The translations under genes and the position numbers were made by a program. From Methylocella tundrae (GTDB lineage: Bacteria; Pseudomonadota; Alphaproteobacteria; Rhizobiales; Beijerinckiaceae): a stretch of DNA of 64,000 bases. This document shows positions 51,803-61,528 of the stretch, piece by piece (the first letter of the stretch is position 1; each line of letters begins with the position of its first letter). The stretch covers positions 3,561,501 through 3,625,500 of the forward strand of contig NZ_CP139089.1 in the NCBI RefSeq assembly GCF_038024855.1, written 5' to 3'. Below the pieces are notes generated by a model. The model worked only from the letters and a program-made list of their open reading frames with translations. It did no database searches and was not told the DNA's origin.

Positions 51803-53068
51803 TTATGCTAGGAGCCCGATCTTTGTCGGCGCGAGAGGATTATTTTCCAGCGCCGCAGCGTCGGCGCGGTCAAGATCGGGGACGCCGGCAAAGGCCTTCC
51901 ACATCCCCTCGACGAACGCCGGATCCATGTCCCGCAGGATGAAGACGATGCGCGTTGTGTGGTCGTCATCCGGCCACGCCGGCAGCCGCGCGGGCGGATG
52001 AAACACGTGCTGCACGCCATGAATGACGACCGGCCGCGACAAATCATCGTCAAGGGCGACGATTCCCTTGACGCGCAGCAGACTCGGCCCATGCGCATTG
52101 CGCAGGAGCTCGAGAAAGAGATCGAAGGCGGCGGGCGCGATCGGCGCGTCGGAACGCATGCAGAAGGCGCGGATGCGGGCGTCGTGACGGTTGACGTCGC
52201 GCGGCTCGTGACCGCCATGATCGTGATGATGGTGTTCCCCATCATCATCGTGATGATGCGCGGCCGCGCCTTCGGACCGCGGGGAAAACGCCTCGGCGTT
52301 CAGCCATCGCCGAACCTCGAGCGTCTTGCGCTCCGGATCATAGAGTCCCGCGTCGAGGAGCGCCGCGGCGGTCGCCTCGCCCTTCGCCGCGTCGATGACG
52401 CGGGCGCCGGGATTGAGCCGTGACAGGCGCGCGCGAAGGTCGGCGGAGGCGCGGGCGCCGGTCTCGCCCTCAAGGAGGTCGGTCTTGGCGATAACCAGCC
52501 GGTCGGCCATGGCGGCCTGCTTGACCGCTTCTTCATGCGCGTCGAGCGTCGCGGCTCCGTTCACCGCGTCGATCAGGGTTACGACGCCGTCGAGCCGGAA
52601 CCGCAGCATGAGATAGGGATGATACATGATGGTATGGAGGACCGGCGCCGGATCGGCTAGCCCCGTCGTCTCGATGATGACGCGTTTGAACGGGGTGATG
52701 CGCCCATTGTCGCGCCGGCGCAAGACGTCTTCGAGCGTCGTTATGAGGTCGCCGCGAATGGAGCAGCAAACACAGCCCGATGTCATGACGAGCATGTCGT
52801 CGCCGGCCTGTTCGACCAGGAGGTGATCGAGGCCGATTTCACCAAATTCATTGATGATGACCAGCGTGTCCGAAAGGGCAGGATCCCGCAGCAGACGATT
52901 TAACAATGTGGTTTTGCCGGCGCCGAGAAACCCGGTGATGACGGTCAGCGGAAATGGCGCCGGCGGTCGGCGCGCCTCGGGACCGGCGTGATTCGCGCTT
53001 CGCTGAGCGACGTCCTGACCGGCGCTCGACCCCGGCGCTCCCGACGTCATGACGGATGGTTCGTTCAT
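51803..53068 (-). CDS. CobW/G3E-family GTPase metallochaperone
   Basis: 421 residues. P-loop GFLGAGKTTLLNRLL (46-60), IINEFGEIGLDH, the metal-binding CVCC (99-102), and TKTDLL for guanine recognition. A His/Asp-rich insert (HHHDDDGEHHHHDHGGHE, about 272-290) and the CobW C-terminal domain follow. COG0523 members deliver zinc, cobalt or other metals to client enzymes. The ATG overlaps the stop of the upstream D,D-carboxypeptidase gene by four bases, so both are translated together; the client cannot be named. Confidence 0.91.
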   Translation of the reverse strand: MNEPSVMTSGAPGSSAGQDVAQRSANHAGPEARRPPAPFPLTVITGFLGAGKTTLLNRLLRDPALSDTLVIINEFGEIGLDHLLVEQAGDDMLVMTSGCVCCSIRGDLITTLEDVLRRRDNGRITPFKRVIIETTGLADPAPVLHTIMYHPYLMLRFRLDGVVTLIDAVNGAATLDAHEEAVKQAAMADRLVIAKTDLLEGETGARASADLRARLSRLNPGARVIDAAKGEATAAALLDAGLYDPERKTLEVRRWLNAEAFSPRSEGAAAHHHDDDGEHHHHDHGGHEPRDVNRHDARIRAFCMRSDAPIAPAAFDLFLELLRNAHGPSLLRVKGIVALDDDLSRPVVIHGVQHVFHPPARLPAWPDDDHTTRIVFILRDMDPAFVEGMWKAFAGVPDLDRADAAALENNPLAPTKIGLLA

Positions 53069-54765
53069 TCGGAGGTTTCAGCCTTTTTGCCGCCGGCCTG
53101 GCCTGCTTTTGGCGCGGCTTCGGCGCTGTTCGCTTTCGCCGAAGATGTTTTCGCCGGCTGTTGCTTGAGATGGCCCTGCGCCTTCGCTTTACCAGACGGC
53201 GCCGGCGCTTCGGCGCTCTTTATGTGAGCCGCTTTGTCCCTGCCGTGTTTGCCCTTTGCGGCCCGGCCCGGCTTGACCGCGCTCGCCGCGTCGGCGTCGC
53301 CAACCGCATCAGCCGTCTGCGCCGCGCCTGCGTGGCCGTGATGCGCTATTTTTGTCTTTTTGGAGGACGCCTCGGCGATTTTGCCGTGCGTTTCCTTTCG
53401 CGCCGCGTGCGCCGCAGCCAGATGGCGCGCCGCCAGGGCTCTGGCATGGCGAGAAGGCTTCGCGCCTCCCTTCATGGGCAGAGCCTGGTCGTCCGGCTTC
53501 AACTGTGCGCTGGTCGCCGCCAGCGCGGGGCTGACGGCCGGCGCGTAGGCGCTGACCGCCGGCGGGGTCTGCATGTTGGCGGGGGCGCCGCGCGCGACCG
53601 ACGCTGGCGCGGCATAGCCAGCGATCGCGATCGGCACGGGCTCGAACGTTGGCGCTGGCACGAGAGTGATGCGGGTCGCCATCGGCGACATCCTCGAAAG
53701 CGCGCTTGAACTGTAAAAGGCGCTTCCTTGGGTGGAGGCGAAAGCCTGGCTGTTGGCGGCCTCAAGCGGCGCGATCAGTTGCTCATTTTCGGCGCTGAAC
53801 TCGGCAATCGCCCGGCCGCGATTGCGGCACACCGCGTTGCCCATGTCCGGCGGCGCGCCACCCTGCAGGGAAAGCCCTGCGAGCGTTCCCGAGGGCCGAT
53901 CGATCCCGGCAAAGCCGCGATCGAACAGGGCCGCCGCCTTGATGGTGCGCAAGGCGACGTTCGGCGCTCCGAGAACGACGGCGATCAGCTTTTTGCCGCC
54001 CTGGGTCGCGCTGGCGACGACGTTGAAGCCGGCGGCGCAGGTAAAGCCGGTCTTCATGCCGTCAACGCCGGGATAGCGCCCCAGCAGATTGTTGTGATTG
54101 GTGATGACTCTCCCGTCCATCTCCAGGGCGCCGATGTCGAAGAGATCGGCATGTTCCGGGAAGGACAGATAGAGCGCCCGCGCCAGCACCGCGAGGTCGC
54201 GCGCCGAGGAATAATGGTTGGGATCCGGCAGGCCGTTTGGATTGACGAAATGGGATTGCTGCAGGCCGAGCGAAGAAGCGGCGGCGTTCATCTCGCCGGC
54301 GAAGGCCTCGACGGAGCCCGAAACGCCTTCGGCGACCGTGACCGCGACGTCATTGGCCGACTTCACCATCAATATCTTCAAGGCTGTATCGAGCGTAACA
54401 AGCGTGCCGGGCCGGAACGCCATCTTGGACGGCGGCATCGCGCTCGCCCGCGCGGAAACGGTCAGCGGCGTATCAAGCGAGATGCGATGGTCCTGCACGG
54501 CTTTCAGCGCGACATAGACTGTCATCAGCTTTGTCAGCGAGGCTGGAAACCAGGGCTGCGTCGCGTGATCCTGGTAGAGCACGTCGCCGGAGTTCAATTC
54601 GATCAGCAAGGAGGGCGCGGCGACAGCGCGAAGGGCCGCGAGGCACGCCAATGCGGCGAGGATCAGGGCGGCGGCCGAATGGCGCAATCCGCTCTTTTCC
54701 CTGCGCACGCGCCCGCCAGCCGATTGCGCGAGGCCTTGGATCTTGAGGTCCATCGGTTTCGACAT
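53065..54765 (-). CDS. D-alanyl-D-alanine carboxypeptidase (S11) with Lys/Ala-rich tail
   Basis: 566 residues from ATG 54765 (an in-frame TTG lies nine bases upstream). A hydrophobic leader (about 30-50) is followed by the penicillin-binding active site: SLTK (Ser76, Lys79), SAN (136-138) and KTG (238-240). It trims peptidoglycan pentapeptides in the periplasm. After the catalytic domain (about residue 300) comes a long Ala/Lys/His/Pro-rich region to the end, unlike the short amphipathic anchor of DacA-type proteins; it may bind the wall. It overlaps the CobW-type GTPase gene. Confidence 0.9.
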   Translation of the reverse strand: MSKPMDLKIQGLAQSAGGRVRREKSGLRHSAAALILAALACLAALRAVAAPSLLIELNSGDVLYQDHATQPWFPASLTKLMTVYVALKAVQDHRISLDTPLTVSARASAMPPSKMAFRPGTLVTLDTALKILMVKSANDVAVTVAEGVSGSVEAFAGEMNAAASSLGLQQSHFVNPNGLPDPNHYSSARDLAVLARALYLSFPEHADLFDIGALEMDGRVITNHNNLLGRYPGVDGMKTGFTCAAGFNVVASATQGGKKLIAVVLGAPNVALRTIKAAALFDRGFAGIDRPSGTLAGLSLQGGAPPDMGNAVCRNRGRAIAEFSAENEQLIAPLEAANSQAFASTQGSAFYSSSALSRMSPMATRITLVPAPTFEPVPIAIAGYAAPASVARGAPANMQTPPAVSAYAPAVSPALAATSAQLKPDDQALPMKGGAKPSRHARALAARHLAAAHAARKETHGKIAEASSKKTKIAHHGHAGAAQTADAVGDADAASAVKPGRAAKGKHGRDKAAHIKSAEAPAPSGKAKAQGHLKQQPAKTSSAKANSAEAAPKAGQAGGKKAETSE

Positions 54766-54961
54766 TCGCTTCAACGTGACAGCGCCAAACAGCCAAGGCC
54801 AGGCTTTTCGTCCCCGGCCGCCGACGCTATCAGGGCCTCTCTTTTCCTATCCCGCGCGGGCGCAATTGGGAAGGGCCATGCTCAAGCGCCCAATGTTGCG
54901 CGACGATGCAGCGAGATTATGGCGCAAGCCTGGCCGATCGACCCTCCTCCAAAGGAAACCA

Positions 54962-56245
54962 TCAAGCTGAGCGCCGTTCTTGCGAGGCTGCCGGCGAGGC
55001 GACGCGCTCCGGCCTGACGCCGAGGCCGATGACATGCGCCGGCAGGCGCCGCAGCAGCGGCGCGATAATGAAGAGGCGCAGGAACCAGGCAGGCCGCATC
55101 TTGCCGCTTCCCGCCAGAACGCGCGAAATCACCTTGCTTTGGATGAAGACTTGCAGCGCCTGCGTCGCTTTGGTCGGAAATTCGCGCCTTGCCTGAACCT
55201 TGGCGAGACATTCATCCGGCGGACGAGGCTGGTCGAGCAAAGGAACCGAAAGGAGATTGGCCGTTGCGATGGCGTCCTGGATCGCCAGATTGACGCCGAC
55301 GCCGCCGACCGGAGACATGGCGTGAGCGGCGTCGCCGATGCACAAAAGCCCCGACCTGTGCCAGAGCGGCAGGCGATCGACCGCGACGCTCAAAAGCTTG
55401 ACGTCATCGAAGCTTGCGAGCTCCGCGACCCGGTCGCCGAGGAAAGGCGCAAGCGCTGCGATTCTTTTGCGCAGATTGTCGATGCCGGCGGCCTTGAGAG
55501 CGTCAGCTGTGCCTTTGGGAATGACATAGCCGCATTGCCAATGGGCGCCGCGATTGATCAGGACGAGAATTTGTCCGGCGTCCATCCGGCCGAACGCCTC
55601 GCTCTCGTCGTCGGCGCGGCGCGAAAGCCTGAACCACAGCACGTCCATCGGCGCTCCGATGTTCAGCGGGACGAAACCGGCCGCGTCCCGAATGCGCGAA
55701 TGGCGCCCATCCGCGCCGATCGTGAGATCCGCGCGGATCGTCAGCGCGCCGGTTTGGTTCTTGGCGGCGACGCCCGCGATCCTTGAACCATCCTTGAGGA
55801 GGCCCACCGCTTCCGTCGACATGAGGAGCCTAAAATGCGGGTAGAGCGACGCTTTTTTGGCGAGAAAATCGAGAAAATCCCATTGCGGCATAAAGGCGAT
55901 GAATTTCGCACGCGTCGGCAGATGCGAAAAATCGGCGATGGGGATTGTGACGTCGCCGACGCGGCCTTCGAGGCGGCGCGCTTCCTGATGCGGCAGGGTG
56001 AGGAACTCGTCGAGGAGGCCGAGATCGTTCAGGGCCTCGAGCGTTGAAGGATGGATGGTGTCGCCGCGAAAATCGCGCAGAAAATCAGCGTGCTTTTCGA
56101 TGACGACAACATCGACCCCCGCGCGGGCAAAGAGAAGGCCGAGCATCATGCCCGCCGGGCCGCCGCCGACGATGCAGCACCGGCACGTCAGATCTTGCGG
56201 GGGTGGAGGGCGTTGCGGCGTCGGGGTCTGCGTGGCGTCGTCCAT
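54962..56245 (-). CDS. FAD-dependent monooxygenase/oxidoreductase
   Basis: 427 residues of the PHBH/UbiH type. Dinucleotide site CCIVGGGPAGMMLGLLFARAGVDVVVIEK (about 23-51), the DG motif GADGRHSRIR, and the second FAD motif LLCIGDAAHAMSPVGGVGVNLAIQDA. Hydroxylates an aromatic or quinone-like substrate using NAD(P)H and oxygen; the specific substrate is unknown. No quinone biosynthesis genes adjoin. Confidence 0.88.
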   Translation of the reverse strand: MDDATQTPTPQRPPPPQDLTCRCCIVGGGPAGMMLGLLFARAGVDVVVIEKHADFLRDFRGDTIHPSTLEALNDLGLLDEFLTLPHQEARRLEGRVGDVTIPIADFSHLPTRAKFIAFMPQWDFLDFLAKKASLYPHFRLLMSTEAVGLLKDGSRIAGVAAKNQTGALTIRADLTIGADGRHSRIRDAAGFVPLNIGAPMDVLWFRLSRRADDESEAFGRMDAGQILVLINRGAHWQCGYVIPKGTADALKAAGIDNLRKRIAALAPFLGDRVAELASFDDVKLLSVAVDRLPLWHRSGLLCIGDAAHAMSPVGGVGVNLAIQDAIATANLLSVPLLDQPRPPDECLAKVQARREFPTKATQALQVFIQSKVISRVLAGSGKMRPAWFLRLFIIAPLLRRLPAHVIGLGVRPERVASPAASQERRSA

Positions 56246-56490
56246 CTTCTGCGTCCGATCGTTGTCTCAGCCGAAGATCAGCAGTCCCGGACGCAAAACC
56301 GCGCGGCCGTCTCGCCAGCACGGCTCAACCTCAGGGCGCTTCGAGATCGAGCGGCCGCGAGGCCGGGTGGCGCGAAACCGCCGCTGGCGTCAGTGACGCC
56401 CGTAGGCCGCCGCTCTTTGGCGCCAAGACCCCGGCCTCGAGGCTTTGCGCAGGCGTCGATTTTCTGGCGCCGAAATAAACGCCGCAGCGC

Positions 56491-56712
56491 TCAGCTGTCG
56501 TCGCCGTGAGCGGCTTCGTTGATGGTTATCGTTTTCATCTTCGAGAAGTCGACCGCGACCGGCATTTTCTCCTTAATGATCATCAATTGATAGGTTTTGA
56601 TCACATGTTCGAGCCGGCGATAGACTTCCTTATATTCTCCCGACGAAGTCGGAAGGTTCAAAGGCTTCAGGCAGAATTCTATGATTTCGCGCGGTCGATC
56701 GAATTTGTCCAT
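56491..56712 (-). CDS. Small hypothetical protein
   Basis: 73 residues (MDKFDRPREIIEFCLKPLNLP...). AAAAGGAGC lies nine bases before ATG 56712, a strong ribosome site. Amphipathic, likely helical (GEYKEVYRRLEHVIKTYQLMIIKEKMP), cytoplasmic. Codon use is less GC-rich than in flanking genes. No domain recognised. Confidence 0.62.
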   Translation of the reverse strand: MDKFDRPREIIEFCLKPLNLPTSSGEYKEVYRRLEHVIKTYQLMIIKEKMPVAVDFSKMKTITINEAAHGDDS

Positions 56713-56896
56713 TTCTGGCGCTCCTTTTAATCAGATCAGTATACAGGAACTGGCGTCGAGGTGAATGCCGATCAGGCGGGGGCTCGGACTGTTTGATTTT
56801 GCGGGACTGAAGCTGAGCGGCGGCGCTGAAGGGGCCTGCATCATCCGTGCCGGCGCCGCGAAGTCAACGTCGGATTCTGCGTTTTTCCGTCGCTCG

Positions 56897-58408
56897 TCAG
56901 CTTCGCGTCAGACCGCGCTCCGCAGAGGGCGTCAGCCTCCCGCCCACGCCGCGTCCGCGCGTGAAAGCCGAGACCACGACAGCGACCAGTATATTGGCCG
57001 CGAGAGCAAGCAGTCCCGAATAGACGGAGAACTTCGAGCCGTCGTAAACGAAACCATGCAGCGGCTTGAAATCATCCGTCCAGGCGAGCCATGTGCCGCC
57101 GACAAATCCTATCGCCCAGCCGGCAAGAAGGCCTGGCGCCCGGAACCAGTTGGTGAAAAGGCCGAAAATCAGCGCGGGAAAGGTCTGCAGGATCCACAAG
57201 CCGCCGAGCAGTTGCAGATCGAGGGCGAATTGCGTCGGCAGGAACAAGATCACCATCAGCGCGCCGACCTTGACGAGCATGGAGGTGATCTTCGCGACCT
57301 TTGCTTCGCCCGCGGGGCTGATTTCGGGATCAACGTAGGCTTTCCAGAAATTGCGCGTGAAGAGATTGGCCGCGCCAATGCTCATGACCGCGGCTGGAAC
57401 CAGCGCGCCGATGACGATGGCGGCGAAGGCGAAGCCGGCGAACCAGCCGGGAAACAGCGTCTTGAACAACACTGGAACGACGTCATTGTTGTTGGTGAGC
57501 TTGAGGCCCGCCGCATGGCCCATGTAGCCCAGCAGCGCGAGCAGGCCGAGGAGCAGGGTGTAGGCCGGCAGCAGCATGGCGTTTTTGCGAATCGTGTTCG
57601 CGCCGGAACTCGCAAAGATCGCAGTCAGCGTATGCGGATACATGAAGGCGGCCATCGCGGAGCCGAAGGCAAGGCTCGCATAGGCGATATACTGGCTCGG
57701 CGCCAACAAAATGCCGCCAGATCCCTTCGCTTTGAAAGCTGCCTCGGCTGATTCGAATACGGCGCGATAGCCGCCGAGTTTCAGCGGGATGAAGGCGATC
57801 GCCACGAACACGACGATATAGATCATCGCATCCTTGACGAAAGCGATGAGGGCGGGCGCGCGAAGGCCCGACGAATAGGTGTAGACGGCGAGTACCAGAA
57901 AGGCCGCGATGAGCGGAATTTCGCCGGGAATGCCGAGCGCGTGGATCGCCGCCGCCATGCCGATCAGCTGTAGCGCGATATAAGGCATGGTCGCGACGAC
58001 GCCTGTCGCCGCGACGGCGAGTTCAAGCGCGCGGGATTTATAGCGGCCGTGCACAACATCGGCGGCGGTGACGTAATTGTGGCGCTTCGCGACCTTCCAA
58101 AGCAGCGGCATGACCGCGAAGACAAAGGGAAAAACGATGATCGTGTAGGGCAGGGCGAAGAAGCCATAGGCGCCGACGGCATAGACCAGCGCCGGCACCG
58201 CGATGATCGTATAGGCGGTGTAGAAATCGCCGCCGACGAGGAACCAGGTGATCCAGGTGCCGAACTGGCGCCCGCCGAGGCCCCACTCGTCGAGGTGGGC
58301 GAGCGTTTTGGGCCGCCGCCAGCGCGCCGCCACGAAGCCCATGACGGTCACGAGCGTAAACATGACCAGAAAGACGATGAGAGCCGGGTAATCGAGCTCA
58401 GGGTTCAT
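56897..58408 (-). CDS. mctP: Monocarboxylate uptake permease MctP (sodium:solute symporter family)
   Basis: 503 residues with about thirteen membrane segments. WGLGGRQFGTWITWFLVGGDFYTAYTIIAVPALVY and SGLRAPALIAFVKDAMIYIVVFVAIAFIPLKLGGY are typical of the MctP branch of the SSS family, which takes up lactate, pyruvate, acetate or alanine in rhizobia. The start overlaps the small DUF3311 gene by 11 bases, the usual partner. Conserved GALVPAAVMSIGAANLFTRNFWKAYV is also present. Confidence 0.9.
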   Translation of the reverse strand: MNPELDYPALIVFLVMFTLVTVMGFVAARWRRPKTLAHLDEWGLGGRQFGTWITWFLVGGDFYTAYTIIAVPALVYAVGAYGFFALPYTIIVFPFVFAVMPLLWKVAKRHNYVTAADVVHGRYKSRALELAVAATGVVATMPYIALQLIGMAAAIHALGIPGEIPLIAAFLVLAVYTYSSGLRAPALIAFVKDAMIYIVVFVAIAFIPLKLGGYRAVFESAEAAFKAKGSGGILLAPSQYIAYASLAFGSAMAAFMYPHTLTAIFASSGANTIRKNAMLLPAYTLLLGLLALLGYMGHAAGLKLTNNNDVVPVLFKTLFPGWFAGFAFAAIVIGALVPAAVMSIGAANLFTRNFWKAYVDPEISPAGEAKVAKITSMLVKVGALMVILFLPTQFALDLQLLGGLWILQTFPALIFGLFTNWFRAPGLLAGWAIGFVGGTWLAWTDDFKPLHGFVYDGSKFSVYSGLLALAANILVAVVVSAFTRGRGVGGRLTPSAERGLTRS

Positions 58409-58580
58409 CGCGCACTCGCCGATAAACGAGATAGATCAGAAACGACGTGATCGGCACAAACAGCAGCTGGTACCAATAGAAAAAGGGGAAGCCGAACAGC
58501 TCAGGCGTCATCCGGTTGTAGAACGGAACCCAGAGAAGGCCGATGTAGGGGATGAGGAGAAGGAGCCATAATGGGCGCAA
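58398..58580 (-). CDS. DUF3311 small membrane protein
   Basis: 60 residues from TTG 58580, chosen because GGAGGAG lies six bases upstream; an in-frame TTG at 58595 would fall inside that site. Two membrane spans: LRPLWLLLLIPYIGLLWVPFYN and FFYWYQLLFVPITSFLIYLVYRR. DUF3311 proteins accompany MctP-type permeases and may be a small subunit. Overlaps mctP by 11 bases. Confidence 0.85.
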   Translation of the reverse strand: MRPLWLLLLIPYIGLLWVPFYNRMTPELFGFPFFYWYQLLFVPITSFLIYLVYRRVRDEP

Positions 58581-58751
58581 GGTGGTCTCCTCCAATTTAT
58601 TCTTCTTAATTTAAGGTTTCGTCATGCTACCCCAGCGGCGGCCGAAATCAATCGGCAAGGCGGGATTGCGCGGCGGAAAACGACAATAAAATCCGGAACT
58701 CTCAGCATGCGAACGGCGGGCGCCGCGCCGCCGGGGCCGTTGCGAGAGCGT

Positions 58752-60371
58752 CTATTCCTGTTCAATGACAATCTTGTAGCGTTCGCCCGGCGCGACTGTC
58801 GCGTCGGCCTCGAGCCCATTGATCAGCAGGAAAAATTCGAGCTTACGATCAGGCGTCGCCATCTTGTCCGCCAGATCGCCTGGCGTCTGGCCCGGCGTCG
58901 CCGTCACGATGCTGATTCGCATCGGGCGCACCTCCCGGATCTCTTCGGGAGAGGCGCGGTGAAACGAATTGAGCGCGCCGCGAAAGCGCTTTTCGTTCGC
59001 GTCGGTCTGCGCCCGCATGGCGAAAATCAGACGATAGATCTGCGTCGGGTCGAAACGAATCACGGCGAGGCGGAAGTTCCAGTCGCCCGCCCTGGCGCTG
59101 GCGATCACGGCCGGCATGCCGTTGAGGTCGACCGATTCGATCGAGCTTTGCATCAGGCCGTCGATCCAGTCGGACGCCATATAGGCCTCAAGCGACATGC
59201 CGGGCGGCGCCTTGACGCTGTCGAGCCGGAGCGCCTCGTTTCCGTCGCCGGAAACTCCGAGCAGGGCTTTCGAGGCGTTCTCGAGAGCAAATCCTTCCGG
59301 GGCGACGAAGGCAAAGCCGAGCCGCGCCTGCAGGAACGAGCGGCCGCGCACGACGCCTTCGGAGGGGCTGTCGCCGAAAATCATGCCGTCGATCGCCGCG
59401 AGATAGGAATCGCGATCGGTCACCCCGATGCCGGGCGCGCCGATCTGACGGGCGGCGGCGATCGCTTGCGTCACCCGCTCCGGCGTCGAGGGATGCGTCG
59501 CAAGAATATCTGGCTTGTCGGCGCTGGCGTTCTGGCCGATCAGCGAGGTGCGCATGGCGGCGGAGCGTCCGAGCGCGCTGAGGAAACGCGATGCGCCGTA
59601 AGGATCAAAGCCCGCCCTTGCGATCGCCTTGATGCCGATCTGGTCGGCGTCGAGCTCCTGCTGGCGCGAGAAGGTCGCGATGGTGCGCCGCGCCGTGGCC
59701 TCAATCTCCGCGCCTTTCTGCTTGTTCTGAATGACGGTCGCGGCCTGACTGATCACGGCGGCGCGCTTTTCTTCTTCCTCGCGCTGCACGGCGTGCCTGG
59801 CGGTGAGATGGGCGATCTCATGCGCCATCACCGCCGCGACCTCGGAGGCGTCATTGGCGAGCGCCAGCAGGCCTCTTGTGATGAACAGGTCGCGCGGAGG
59901 CAAAGCGAAGGCGTTGACGATGGGCGAATTGAGGATCGTGACCTTGTAAGGCTCGCTCGGCTTGTCGTCGGCCTTGGCGAGCTTTGCCAGGATCTCGTTG
60001 AGATAGCGCTCGGCGGCGGGGTCTTTATATTCGCCGTCGAACAGCGCGACCATGCGGTTATGCTCCGCCAGCGCCTTGTTTTCGGGCGCTGGCGGATGAG
60101 GCGGCAACGGCGGCGCCTCCATCTTGAACGATTGGTCGCCCTGCGGCTCTATCGAGGCGCAGGCCGCAAGCGCGAGGGCGGCCGCGAGAACGCAGAAAAC
60201 GCCGAAGCGTCGCGCGATTTCGTCCGACCGGAGCTTCGCCCACCCCTGACGAAATGCGGCGCCATCCTTGACCGCAAGAGGCTCCGTCACGCGCGATAAT
60301 GACCCGGCGAGGTCTCGGCCGCTGAGGGCCATCGACCGCAGCATGCCGGCCATATCCGCGAAAAGCTTCAT
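58752..60371 (-). CDS. M48-family metallopeptidase, lipoprotein
   Basis: 539 residues. Zinc motif HEIAH (184-188, in VMAHEIAHLTARHAV), followed by the third ligand region RQQELDADQIGIKAIARAGFDP; THPSTPERV is also characteristic of the BepA/LoiP branch. A lipobox (ALAAC, Cys71) follows a hydrophobic stretch, so the mature protein should start at Cys71, which makes the ~50 residues in front oddly long: the true start may be later, e.g. GTG 60290. The C-terminal half includes a LysM-like piece (VTATPGQTPGDLADKM...ERYKIV). Likely envelope quality control. Confidence 0.87.
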   Translation of the reverse strand: MKLFADMAGMLRSMALSGRDLAGSLSRVTEPLAVKDGAAFRQGWAKLRSDEIARRFGVFCVLAAALALAACASIEPQGDQSFKMEAPPLPPHPPAPENKALAEHNRMVALFDGEYKDPAAERYLNEILAKLAKADDKPSEPYKVTILNSPIVNAFALPPRDLFITRGLLALANDASEVAAVMAHEIAHLTARHAVQREEEEKRAAVISQAATVIQNKQKGAEIEATARRTIATFSRQQELDADQIGIKAIARAGFDPYGASRFLSALGRSAAMRTSLIGQNASADKPDILATHPSTPERVTQAIAAARQIGAPGIGVTDRDSYLAAIDGMIFGDSPSEGVVRGRSFLQARLGFAFVAPEGFALENASKALLGVSGDGNEALRLDSVKAPPGMSLEAYMASDWIDGLMQSSIESVDLNGMPAVIASARAGDWNFRLAVIRFDPTQIYRLIFAMRAQTDANEKRFRGALNSFHRASPEEIREVRPMRISIVTATPGQTPGDLADKMATPDRKLEFFLLINGLEADATVAPGERYKIVIEQE

Positions 60372-60390
60372 AGCGTGACGAAGACCTGTC

Positions 60391-61248
60391 TCAACGCTGC
60401 GGGGCCGTCTTCGGCGCGGCTGCGTCCTGTCCTTGCGGTAGCATTTCAATCTCATCCGGGTTTGAGACTTCGATCTGCGGTCCGAAACGCATGTCAAGGA
60501 GGCCGCGCACGCGAATCGTCTGGCCCTGAAACTTTTCGACGTCGACCCCGGCGGCGGTGAATATCTTGACGTTGCGTTGCAATATCGTGACCGAAAAATC
60601 GAAACCGCGGCGATCCCCGAATAAAAGGGTCGTACGAAACCCATCCTTGGCGACGCCGGTGACGCGGCCTTCGACAATGACGGAGGTTGCGGCCTTCTCG
60701 GCGAAGGACTCGTGATCGCCGGCCGCGATAATCGCATAATACGGATCGGCCCAAAGTCCAAGCGCGCCCGCGCGGGCGGCGGTTTCGGCGGCGAGCAGAA
60801 AAGTGCGGCACGGCCGCGCCGCGGCGCCGGGTTCAAAGCGCGCGAGGCCGGCGTCGAGCGCGGCCTGCGCGACGGGCACGGCTGAGGGCGCCGCCGCCTG
60901 TGCGGGCGCGAAGGCCTCAACGCTGTAGCGGCCCCAGCGGTCCGGGCGTGGTGCGGTCAGGCGAAAGACAATATCCTTGCCGGCAAGCCAGGCCGCGAGC
61001 CTTTCTCCCGACCTGACGTCGAGGTCGGGATTGTCCGGCGTCGGCCGTGGCGGATCGAGGCCCGCGATCTTCAGCCGCCTGCCATCATCGAGCGTCAGTT
61101 CGAGCCTTTCATTGACGGCTTGGACGCGTCCTTGCGCGGCGCCCTCGCGGCCCGCGGGGTCGAGGGCGGGCGGTCGCGCGCAAGCATCTTCGGCGCGCGC
61201 CGTGGCGACGAAGGCCAGCGCCAGACCGGCGAAACCGGCTCGCAGCAT
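60391..61248 (-). CDS. Secreted thermonuclease-like (SNase-fold) protein
   Basis: 285 residues from ATG 61248 (AGGAAAAG upstream, then signal peptide MLRAGFAGLALAFVATARA). About 35-190 look like a staphylococcal-nuclease-type OB fold: GRVQAVNERLELTLDDGRRLKIAGLDPPRPTP, LAAWLAGKDIVFRLTAPRPDRWGRYSVEAF, GLARFEPGAAARPC. The catalytic Arg/Glu set is incomplete, so activity is doubtful. A second OB-like region (VIVEGRVTGVAKDGFRTTLLFGDRRGFDFSVTI) follows. It precedes the M48 gene by 19 bases, probably the same transcript. Confidence 0.75.
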   Translation of the reverse strand: MLRAGFAGLALAFVATARAEDACARPPALDPAGREGAAQGRVQAVNERLELTLDDGRRLKIAGLDPPRPTPDNPDLDVRSGERLAAWLAGKDIVFRLTAPRPDRWGRYSVEAFAPAQAAAPSAVPVAQAALDAGLARFEPGAAARPCRTFLLAAETAARAGALGLWADPYYAIIAAGDHESFAEKAATSVIVEGRVTGVAKDGFRTTLLFGDRRGFDFSVTILQRNVKIFTAAGVDVEKFQGQTIRVRGLLDMRFGPQIEVSNPDEIEMLPQGQDAAAPKTAPQR

Positions 61249-61528
61249 CGCGCTTTTCCTACGCTTTTCCCGAGTTTTAGCGCGGCGCGGCCTCACGCGG
61301 CCGCCCCGTCCCGGCCCAGAGGCGGGACGCGGCGCATCTTGCGCGCGGCGCGGCGAAACATCATCTGCGGTCATTTCCCGGTCATAAGGCGGTCGGGCGC
61401 CATTAAACTAGGCTTTCACTCAAACAGCGATGACATTTGTGTTTCGTTGCGGCTAAATGGGCGCGGTCTTGACCGTGACTTCTCCGGGGGCGGCGAGACC
61501 GCACCATCTTGAACGGCAGTGAGAGACT
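61249..61528. other. Divergent intergenic region before pyc
   Basis: 280 bases between the divergent thermonuclease-like gene and pyc. Promoters for both are expected here; no clear elements, RNA or repeat recognised. The pyc start is preceded by AGTGAGAGACT. Confidence 0.5.

Noticed and set aside
56765..57751. 328-residue plus-strand open frame
   Set aside because: Antisense of mctP; Arg/Glu/Gln-rich with no recognisable family sequence.
58707..60299. 530-residue plus-strand open frame
   Set aside because: Antisense shadow of the M48 peptidase gene.
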